A DNA stretch of 6,729 nt from Thermoplasmata archaeon (GTDB taxonomy: Archaea > Thermoplasmatota > Thermoplasmata > Lutacidiplasmatales > UBA184), in the NCBI GenBank assembly GCA_030039715.1, contig JASHVA010000045.1:1-6729 (forward strand), given 5' to 3'. Positions 1 through 5,296 of the stretch are shown piece after piece. The notes beneath the pieces were generated by a model, which was not told the origin of the DNA, made no database searches, and was given only the letters and a program-made list of their open reading frames with translations. The position numbers and the translations under genes were made by a program. Positions within the stretch are counted from its first letter, which is position 1; every line of letters starts with the position of its first letter.

Positions 1-930
1 CCACGCTCGGATCGTCTCGACGAGGGTCGGTTCGAGGTACTCTTCGCCCAGCATGCCGAGGAACGTCTGCTGCGGCGGCAGCGTGCTGACCACCGCCTTC
101 GCGCGAATCTCGTCGCCGTCGGCGGTTCGGATCCCTACGGCCCGCCCGCCCTCGACCACAATTTTGGTCACCTCGGTATTCTCCTGCACGGAGATGCCGG
201 ACTCGTAGGCGGAGCGCATGATCCCGGAGTTGAGCCGGTGGGTTCCGCCGCCCACGAGGGCCGCGTTCAGCATCCGGTAGACGTAGATGGCGAACATGTA
301 GCCGATCCCCGGTAGGTCCGGTTCGATCCCCCACTTGCAGCCGAGATACAGGAGGGCCGCGCGGACGCGGTCGTCCCGCAGCTGGTAGTGGTCCAGCATT
401 TCGATCGGACTCTGCTCCGACCAGTCGAGGACGTGTTGCCCGATCTCCGACGACGACAAGAGGGCCGCGAGCTCGACCGGCGCCATCGGCGGCCGGTAGG
501 TCGTCGGGAGGAGGCACTTCAGGTTCGCTTCCTCGATATCGTGGTAGAACCGGGAAAAGTTCGCGGCTTCCGCATCGCCCGCGAGCTTCGCGATCGACTG
601 CGCGCTCTTCCGAGGGTCGAGGTAGAGCGTGAGCGCGTGGGCCGGGTCGTAGAAGAACGACGCCTGCACTTCGGGCCGGATGAAGTTCACCCCGTACTGA
701 GCGAGGAAGAGGTCGTCGACCGGGGGCATCAGCTCTCCCATCATCATGTAGGTCGCGTGCAGGTTGAACCGGAACCCGCCGTAGTCCTGCGTCGCGAGTC
801 CCCCGCCCATCTCGTCGCGGCGCTCGACGATCAGCACTTTCGCGCCGGCGCGGCTGAGGTAGGCGGCGAGCGTCTCGCCGTTCGGCCCCGCTCCGATGAT
901 CACGACGTCGTACTCCGACACCGCCCTCAC
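1..930 (-). CDS. FAD-dependent oxidoreductase, phytoene desaturase-like, C-terminus cut by window edge
   Basis: I see 310 codons with no stop, continuing past base 1, so the C-terminal third or more is missing. The protein opens with a Rossmann FAD-binding fold: hydrophobic strand, GAGPNG at residues 13-18 (GxGxxG), then Glu36 closing the second strand (VLIVE), the usual FAD-ribose ligand. Further on are NLHA near 55-58, VGGGTHRLNSG at 226-236 and EVTKIV from 253. These are landmarks of the phytoene desaturase/amine-oxidase-like flavoenzymes (CrtI, CrtN/CrtP, PYROXD2). Such enzymes oxidise C-C, C-N or terminal methyl groups and are cytoplasmic or peripheral to membranes. The start is GTG at 930, whose last two bases overlap the upstream gene's TGA (GTGA), indicating translational coupling; a second in-frame GTG lies at 921. 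It is clearly paralogous to the upstream gene, with motifs almost in register. The substrate is unknown. I see no carotenoid synthase nearby, so a carotenoid role is not shown. Confidence 0.88.
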   Translation of the reverse strand, partial: MRAVSEYDVVIIGAGPNGETLAAYLSRAGAKVLIVERRDEMGGGLATQDYGGFRFNLHATYMMMGELMPPVDDLFLAQYGVNFIRPEVQASFFYDPAHALTLYLDPRKSAQSIAKLAGDAEAANFSRFYHDIEEANLKCLLPTTYRPPMAPVELAALLSSSEIGQHVLDWSEQSPIEMLDHYQLRDDRVRAALLYLGCKWGIEPDLPGIGYMFAIYVYRMLNAALVGGGTHRLNSGIMRSAYESGISVQENTEVTKIVVEGGRAVGIRTADGDEIRAKAVVSTLPPQQTFLGMLGEEYLEPTLVETIRAW

Positions 931-2609
931 TCCGTGATCTTCGGCGCCAACGTGACGTTGTTGCGCGCCGCCCAGGTCGGATACCACTCGAGCGGCTTGT
1001 GGCTCCACCACGCGGGGCGCTCGAGGCCGAGGTCCGCGAGCACGGTCTGGGCGGCGTTGTATCCGGCGCCCAGCCAGGAAAAGCTCATTGGCCACACTCC
1101 ATTCGAGAGGTAGAGGTTCTTGATCGGCGTCCGGGGGGGGTGGCAACCGAGGAACGGCCGGTCGAAGTAGAGCTGCCCGGGTTGGACCGTACCCCCGCTC
1201 CAGACGCCGCCAATCGCCGAGTCGTTCCGGCGGGAGATGTCGAGCGGGGAGTAGGCGAACGTGTCGACGATTCCCTTCGAGAAGCCGGGGGCGTACTCCT
1301 CGAGGCGGGCGGTGCAGCGGTCTAGCACGTTCTGTGTGAGGCCCTCGTCCCACTCGGTGGGGCCATCGTGCCGGCTGATGCGGTACGGGACCTCGGCCCA
1401 CAGCTGGACGCTGTGGAGACCCTTGGGCGCGGCGCGTGGGTCGTGCTTCGAGAAGATGAAGTTCGCCCCGAGGAACGCCATCTTCTCCGGGATGCGCCCG
1501 CGGTCGACGTCGGAGAAGCACTTCTGGACCTCGGCCAGCGTGTCGGCGCCGAAGTTGAAGTGCCAGGCGCGCTTGAGGTCCGGGTCGAAGTCGCTGCCGA
1601 TCCAGTTGGGCTCGGCCTTGGAGAGGTATCCGGCCGTGAAGAGCACGCCCCAGTAGTTGTAGTTCCTCAGGACTCGCGCGACTGCAGGGTCGAGGTGGTC
1701 CTCTCCGACCAGTCGGAGGAACGTCGGGACCGGCGTGAGGTTGCTGATGATCGCGCGGCGCGCCAAGAGCGTCTTCGCCGGATACGACGCGTGCGGCGAG
1801 AGCTCCACTCCGACCGCCGCCCCGTCCTTGACCAGGATCTTTGTCACCTCGCTGTTCTGGAGGACCTTCCCCCCGTTCGCGACGAGACATCGGAAGATCG
1901 CGTGGGGAATCTGGTGCGAGCCCCCGATCGACTGCTGGACGCCGAAGGACGAGACCAAGAGGAGGGCGCCGATCGGACCGATCACTTTGAGAAACGGTTC
2001 GAAGGCGCACGCGTGCTCCCAGCCCGCCAGCTGAGCCTTCAGATGCTCGTCCTCGAACAGCGTGTCGATCAGTTCGTACCCCGTCATGTTGAGGAAGTCC
2101 GACGGGACGTGCGGGAGCTCGCCGAACAGTCGGACCGTCGTGTCCCAGTTCTCGACGGACGGCGGCGAGTAGACGAACGTCTGCATGATCTGCTGGCGGC
2201 GGTCCACGAACGCGTTCATGATGTCGCGGAAGGTCGCCGCGTCGCGCTCGTTGAACTTCTTCCACTTCTGGTACGTGCGGTTCGCGTTCCAGAGGTCGGG
2301 CGCGAACGCCTTCCCGTCGCGGTAGGGCGTCGCCCGAGAAAACTGGGGAACGTACAGCTCGAGGCCGTACTTCTCCAGCTCGAGGTCGAGCATCGCGGGG
2401 CTATGCCCCGTCCAGATCCCGGAGGCGTGAGGGTTTTGGCGCCAGCCCGGCGTCGCGTACTCCTCGGTCGCGCAATGGGTTCCGATCTGGTCCCCCTTTT
2501 CGATCACGACCACCTTGACGCCCGACTTCGCAAGGTAGGCCCCGGCGGTGAGGCCGTTGATTCCTCCGCCGATGACGATGACGTCGAACTCCGCGTTGAC
2601 GGTCGGCAC
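927..2609 (-). CDS. FAD-dependent oxidoreductase, phytoene desaturase-like (complete)
   Basis: This is a predicted flavoenzyme of 560 residues, a usual length for phytoene desaturase-like oxidoreductases. The FAD-binding fold is at the N-terminus: FDVIVIGGGING, with GxGxxG at 14-19 and Glu37 at the end of the second strand. NPHA lies at 59-62, a hydrophobic stretch near 210-224, a GGSHQIPH segment at 229-236, EVTKI from 254, GQLYFDRP near 478-485, and the C-terminal FAD-contacting segment NLYLSNGVWP (498-507) followed by GAGYNAA (514-520). An unusual tail rich in Trp (534, 535, 542, 546) closes the chain. I chose the GTG start at 2609 because it puts the FAD motif 13 residues in, matching the downstream paralog. 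An in-frame ATG at 2666 would add 19 Pro/Gly-rich residues, and the frame stays open to 2780. No Shine-Dalgarno precedes either start. It is first in a two-gene operon, its TGA overlapping the next start. A direct oxidase, dehydrogenase or isomerase activity is possible; the substrate is not evident. Confidence 0.9.
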   Translation of the reverse strand: MPTVNAEFDVIVIGGGINGLTAGAYLAKSGVKVVVIEKGDQIGTHCATEEYATPGWRQNPHASGIWTGHSPAMLDLELEKYGLELYVPQFSRATPYRDGKAFAPDLWNANRTYQKWKKFNERDAATFRDIMNAFVDRRQQIMQTFVYSPPSVENWDTTVRLFGELPHVPSDFLNMTGYELIDTLFEDEHLKAQLAGWEHACAFEPFLKVIGPIGALLLVSSFGVQQSIGGSHQIPHAIFRCLVANGGKVLQNSEVTKILVKDGAAVGVELSPHASYPAKTLLARRAIISNLTPVPTFLRLVGEDHLDPAVARVLRNYNYWGVLFTAGYLSKAEPNWIGSDFDPDLKRAWHFNFGADTLAEVQKCFSDVDRGRIPEKMAFLGANFIFSKHDPRAAPKGLHSVQLWAEVPYRISRHDGPTEWDEGLTQNVLDRCTARLEEYAPGFSKGIVDTFAYSPLDISRRNDSAIGGVWSGGTVQPGQLYFDRPFLGCHPPRTPIKNLYLSNGVWPMSFSWLGAGYNAAQTVLADLGLERPAWWSHKPLEWYPTWAARNNVTLAPKITE

Positions 2610-2703
2610 GTTCGTTCGCCTGGTCAGGCCGCCACTCGGGGGATGGGGCGGTCCGTGGGAGACCATAGCACGAGGCGAGGGATGAACCCCAAGACCACCG
2701 ACA

Positions 2704-2733
2704 CTCCTACATAGTGGTACATTGTGACACATT
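2704..2733. promoter_or_regulatory. Candidate operator: three 10-bp phased TACAT-type repeats in the divergent intergenic region
   Basis: TACAT occurs at 2708-2712 and 2718-2722, and CACAT at 2728-2732, exactly one helical turn apart. The last two units extend to a tandem 10-mer, GTGGTACATT (2714-2723) and GTGACACATT (2724-2733), identical at 8 of 10 positions. TGTGACACA at 2723-2731 is also a small palindrome. The array lies between divergent genes and ends 6 bases before the ribbon-helix-helix gene. Proteins of that fold commonly bind short tandem operators, often controlling their own promoter. The repeats are seen directly; the operator role is inferred. Confidence 0.45.
2708..2715 (+). 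promoter_or_regulatory. TATA-like box before the RHH gene
   Basis: TACATAGT is an AT-rich island in GC-rich surroundings, centred about 28 nt before the ATG at 2740. That is close to the archaeal TATA-to-start spacing expected for a leaderless or nearly leaderless mRNA. No Shine-Dalgarno sequence lies between it and the ATG. Read on the other strand (ACTATGTA) it could also serve the flavoenzyme operon, giving a leader of about 20 nt to the ATG at 2666 or about 75 nt to the GTG at 2609. It overlaps the candidate operator repeats, so a bound regulator could block promoter recognition. Confidence 0.4.
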
Positions 2734-2739
2734 CCCCCG

Positions 2740-3303
2740 ATGGCACCCCTGAAGACGGTCTTCCGGAGCCTCCGGCTCACGCAGAAGCTCGACTCGGCGA
2801 TTCAGCGGGAAGCGACGTCGCGGGGGCTGCCCGTGAACTCGTTGATCTCCCAGATCCTGACCAAGTACGCCGAGTGGGACCGGCACGCCGAGAAGTTCGG
2901 CTTCGTGATGATCACGCGCGACGGTTTTCGCACCCTCGTCGAGTCGATTCCCGACGACCTTCTCGCGCGCGTCGGGCCCGAGCTCGGAGCGTCGAACCCG
3001 CGCGAGATGACGCTCTTCTGGTTCAAGCGCCTCGGCGTCGAGCCGTTCTTGAGCTACCTCGAGCTGTATTGCCGGTACGGACGGATCGGCGAGTACGAGG
3101 TCGAGCAGAGCGCTGGCGGCTACGTGATCACTATCCATCACGAGCTCGGCCCGAAGTATTCGAGCTATCTCGCGGACTTCTTCGCCGCCGCGGTCCGCTC
3201 GGTCGTCGGCGTCGTACCGACGGTCGAACGGAGCCGGAACGCGATCGTGCTCCACTTCGCCGCGGGCGCCGACGCCGGGCCGCGCGTTCCGCGTGACCGT
3301 TAA
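2740..3303 (+). CDS. Ribbon-helix-helix domain protein with uncharacterised C-terminal domain (putative transcriptional regulator)
   Basis: The protein has 187 residues. Residues 5-46 fit a ribbon-helix-helix DNA-binding domain: a basic/hydrophobic strand (KTVFRSLRL), a helix with alternating charges (QKLDSAIQREATSRG) and a second helix starting at PVNSLISQILTKYAEW. The remaining 140 or so residues form a separate domain with no motif I can name; conserved-looking features are HHELGPKYSSYLADFF (133-148) and a final hydrophobic strand (NAIVLHFAA). I recall similar RHH-plus-C-terminal proteins as hypothetical proteins of ammonia-oxidising and other archaea; none that I know has an assigned function. 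The ATG at 2740 gives the RHH strand at the very N-terminus, as expected, and lacks a Shine-Dalgarno. It is divergent from the flavoenzyme operon and 33 nt upstream of the aldehyde dehydrogenase on the same strand. A role as local or autoregulatory repressor, with the C-terminal part sensing a ligand or multimerising, is inferred from fold and position. The final 12 or so residues are low complexity. Confidence 0.82.
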   Translation: MAPLKTVFRSLRLTQKLDSAIQREATSRGLPVNSLISQILTKYAEWDRHAEKFGFVMITRDGFRTLVESIPDDLLARVGPELGASNPREMTLFWFKRLGVEPFLSYLELYCRYGRIGEYEVEQSAGGYVITIHHELGPKYSSYLADFFAAAVRSVVGVVPTVERSRNAIVLHFAAGADAGPRVPRDR

Positions 3304-3318
3304 CTAACTGAATATCTT
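3300..3318 (+). promoter_or_regulatory. AT-rich TATA-like element before the aldehyde dehydrogenase gene
   Basis: TTAACTAACTGAATATCTT is the only AT-rich run between the RHH stop codon and the ATG at 3337. It overlaps the RHH stop (TAA at 3301-3303). The ATAT core is centred about 24 nt before the ATG, and the TTAACTAA part about 33 nt before it, so either could place the transcript start at or a few bases before the ATG. This suggests that ALDH-DUF779 has its own promoter besides any read-through from the RHH gene. GGCGGT at 3326-3331, 5 nt from the ATG, is a one-mismatch Shine-Dalgarno candidate if the mRNA has a leader. Confidence 0.4.
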
Positions 3319-3336
3319 GACTCTCGGCGGTCCGAC

Positions 3337-4836
3337 ATGCCGAGCTCGTCCGCGCCCCCCGTGCCCACCGGCCAGCTGCTGATCGACGGCGAGTTCCGGC
3401 CCGGCTCGGGCGGAGCGACCTTCGACGTCCAGAATCCGGCCAGACGGACCGTCCTCTCGCATGCGGCGCTGGGCACGGTCGACGACGCCAGGGCAGCCGT
3501 CGACGCCGCCCGGGGGGCCTTCCCCAAGTGGTCCGGGCTTCCCGCTCCGGAGCGCGGAGAGATCCTGGCCCGCGCCGCCCGTCTGGTGCTGGACCACGTG
3601 GAGGAGCTCGCGCAGATCGTGACCCTCGAGGAGGGGAAGGCGCTCCCGGAAGCCCGCGGCGAGGTCCGGCAGGCGTACGCGACGATAGCGTTCTACGCGG
3701 GCGAGGGACGTCGGTTGGTCTCGCAGGTCGTGCCCAGCGACTCCCCGGACAAGCTGACCTTCTCGATGCGAAAGCCGCTCGGCGTCGCCGCGATCATCAC
3801 TCCGTGGAACTTTCCGTCGATGATCCCGATGTGGAATCTCTGTCCCGCCCTGATCTCGGGAAACGCGGTGGTGCTGAAGCCTGCGTCGTACACGCCGCTC
3901 ACGGCGTTCCGCCTCGTCCAACTCTTCCACGAAGCCGGTATCCCGCGGGGCGTGCTCAACTTCGTAACGGGGCCGGGAGGGAAGATCGGCGACGCGCTCG
4001 CCCAGAATCCCGACGTGAACGTCCTCGCCTTCACGGGGGAGACGCTCACCGGGCGTCATCTCGCGGAGATCAACGGCCGCCTGTTCCGTCGGCAGGTCCT
4101 CGAGCTTGGCGGAAAGAACCCGCTGATCGTGGCGGCGGATGCCCCGCTCGACGCGGCGGTCCCGAGCGCGCTCTGGAGCGCGTTCAGCAACGCGGGCCAG
4201 AAATGCACGGCCGCTTCGCGGATCATCGTCGAACGACCGATCCTCGAGCGGTTCACGGCGGCGTTCGTCGCCGCCGCGGGGAAGTTGCGGGTCGGCGACG
4301 GGCTCGTGCCCGGTACCGAGGTCGGGCCGCTGGTCGACGCGGCGGGTGTCGAGAAGGTCGAGCGGTACGTGCGCTACGGCCTGGACGAGGGGGCAGAGTT
4401 ATTGCTCGGGGGCCACCGCCTGACCGAGGGCGACCTCGCCCAGGGGAACTTCCACGAGGTCACGATCTTCCGCGGCTCGAATGGCCTGCGCATTTGCCAG
4501 GACGAGATATTCGGACCGGTCACGACGATCGTTCCCGCGGACTCGCTCGACGAAGCGGTCGACCTCGCCAACGACGTCCGGTACGGCCTGGCGGCGGCCG
4601 TGTACACGAAGGACGTTCGGTCCGCGCTGCGCGCGGTGCAACGGATGGAGGCGGCGGTCACCTTCGTCAACCACGGACCCGTCGGCGTCGAGGTCCAGGC
4701 GCCATTCGGTGGGACGAAGCAGTCCGGCTTCGGACGCGAGCTCGGCGAGGCGGGGATTGAGGACTACACGGAGAAGAAGACCGTCTACATCGACTACTCC
4801 TACGCCAAGCAGCCGTGGTACTACCCGTGGGCATGA
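3337..4836 (+). CDS. NAD(P)-dependent aldehyde dehydrogenase
   Basis: This is a 499-residue cytoplasmic enzyme of the classical ALDH superfamily, at full family length, oxidising an aldehyde to the carboxylic acid with NAD+ or NADP+. The expected motifs appear in order: IITPWNFP with Asn158 (oxyanion/active site), VVLKPAS with Lys181 (cofactor adenine-ribose), VLELGGK with general base Glu256, NAGQKC with catalytic Cys290, DEIFGPV with Glu390 (nicotinamide ribose), and FGGTKQSGFGRELG (457-470). The segment usually written FTGST reads FTGET (232-236), with Glu235 in place of Ser. I recall that variant from hydroxymuconic-semialdehyde dehydrogenases, but it does not fix the substrate. The C-terminal oligomerisation tail is rich in Tyr/Trp (VYIDYSYAKQPWYYPWA). 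The ATG at 3337 gives a normal N-terminus. The stop overlaps the DUF779 start (ATGA), so the two are probably translated together. The nearby flavoenzymes could supply its aldehyde, which is an inference from position only. Confidence 0.96.
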   Translation: MPSSSAPPVPTGQLLIDGEFRPGSGGATFDVQNPARRTVLSHAALGTVDDARAAVDAARGAFPKWSGLPAPERGEILARAARLVLDHVEELAQIVTLEEGKALPEARGEVRQAYATIAFYAGEGRRLVSQVVPSDSPDKLTFSMRKPLGVAAIITPWNFPSMIPMWNLCPALISGNAVVLKPASYTPLTAFRLVQLFHEAGIPRGVLNFVTGPGGKIGDALAQNPDVNVLAFTGETLTGRHLAEINGRLFRRQVLELGGKNPLIVAADAPLDAAVPSALWSAFSNAGQKCTAASRIIVERPILERFTAAFVAAAGKLRVGDGLVPGTEVGPLVDAAGVEKVERYVRYGLDEGAELLLGGHRLTEGDLAQGNFHEVTIFRGSNGLRICQDEIFGPVTTIVPADSLDEAVDLANDVRYGLAAAVYTKDVRSALRAVQRMEAAVTFVNHGPVGVEVQAPFGGTKQSGFGRELGEAGIEDYTEKKTVYIDYSYAKQPWYYPWA

Positions 4837-5192
4837 CGGACGAAGCGATCGGGGTCTCCGCCGAAGGCCGCGCCCTGCTCATCGAACTCGCGCGCGAGTC
4901 GGGGCCGGGCCTCTGCGTCCTGCTCGACGACTCGGGTTGCTGCGGCCCCGGAAACGTCTTCGTCCAATCCGAGTCGCCGCAGCCCTCGTACCGCTTCTAC
5001 GCGAGCGTAGCGGGGATCCCCGTCTACGCCGACCCGGCCTTCGTGCGCGACGCCCGGCCCTCGGAAGTTCGTCTGGACGTGCGGTCGGCCCCGCGCGACG
5101 ACAGCGCTTCGCTTGAGTCCCGACATGGGGTGCGCCTCGTCGTCGCATTCGTTCCTCGCCGACGCGCTCCCTCCGAGCCTGTGGGCGCTTGA
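4833..5192 (+). CDS. DUF779 family protein, aldehyde dehydrogenase partner
   Basis: This 119-residue protein fits DUF779, a small family whose genes often sit beside acetaldehyde-type aldehyde dehydrogenases. The match rests on LCVLLDDSGCCGPGNVFV (27-44) with the hallmark adjacent cysteines Cys36-Cys37, a GIPVYADPAF segment (61-70) where the family has a G-hydrophobic-P-F/V-Y pattern, a beta strand VRLDVRSAPR, then SLES and GVRLVVAF near the end. Cys36-Cys37 might bind metal or be redox active; the function is unproven. I recall a third cysteine shortly after the pair in typical members, and here it appears replaced (GPGNVFV). The start was chosen as ATG 4833, which overlaps the ALDH stop by 4 nt (ATGA); an in-frame ATG at 4815 would add 6 residues and overlap ALDH more deeply. 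The last 10 or so residues (RRAPSEPVGA) look disordered. The coupling to ALDH suggests a chaperone, regulatory or cofactor-related role for that enzyme. Confidence 0.83.
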   Translation: MTDEAIGVSAEGRALLIELARESGPGLCVLLDDSGCCGPGNVFVQSESPQPSYRFYASVAGIPVYADPAFVRDARPSEVRLDVRSAPRDDSASLESRHGVRLVVAFVPRRRAPSEPVGA

Positions 5193-5221
5193 CGGGCCCT
5201 CGGCCGGTTCGACTTCGCCCT

Positions 5222-5241
5222 CCCGGAGGCGATCCTCCGGG
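5222..5241 (+). other. Perfect 8-bp inverted repeat with CGAT loop (hairpin)
   Basis: CCCGGAGG (5222-5229) pairs perfectly with CCTCCGGG (5234-5241) across a 4-base loop. It lies 29 bases after the DUF779 stop and 55 bases before the next ATG. No U-tract follows, so it is not a standard intrinsic terminator, and archaeal terminators usually rely on U-runs. It may stabilise the 3' end of the ALDH-DUF779 mRNA, act as a protein site upstream of the next promoter, or be a chance product of high GC. Confidence 0.4.
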
Positions 5242-5266
5242 GTGGTGGCGTGGACGCCCCCGAAGA

Positions 5267-5275
5267 CCTAAATCC
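5267..5275 (+). promoter_or_regulatory. TATA-like box before the MoaD-MoeB-rhodanese gene
   Basis: CCTAAATCC contains the only AT-rich core (TAAAT, 5269-5273) in the 104-bp gap. It is centred 26 nt before the ATG at 5297, the spacing expected between an archaeal TATA box and the start of a leaderless transcript. The purine-rich CGAAGA just upstream (5261-5266) sits where a BRE element would. No Shine-Dalgarno sequence precedes the ATG, which is consistent with leaderless translation. Confidence 0.5.
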
Positions 5276-5296
5276 GACCGCGGTCAGTTCGTAGCG

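Noticed and set aside
1368..2714. A 448-codon plus-strand open frame opposite the complete flavoenzyme
   Set aside because: Arg/Val/Glu-rich low-complexity composition without domain signatures, lying antisense to a gene with clear FAD-binding motifs. It is a GC-driven shadow.
2610..2780. N-terminal extension of the flavoenzyme up to the furthest in-frame ATG at 2780
   Set aside because: It would cross the promoter region and overlap the RHH start. The extra residues are unlike the family, and the GTG at 2609 puts the FAD motif in register with the paralog.
2707..3255. Minus-strand open frame of 182 codons over the RHH gene
   Set aside because: The plus-strand frame shows an RHH-like pattern and normal composition. 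The minus frame is charged, featureless, and would run across the divergent promoter.
3304..4059. Long minus-strand and alternative plus-strand frames across the ALDH gene
   Set aside because: No motifs, Arg/Gly/Pro-rich composition, and ALDH catalytic motifs occupy the other frame over the whole span.
5222..5241. Hairpin as an intrinsic transcription terminator
   Set aside because: No T-rich stretch follows the stem, and the sequence after it is GGTGGTGGCGTGG.
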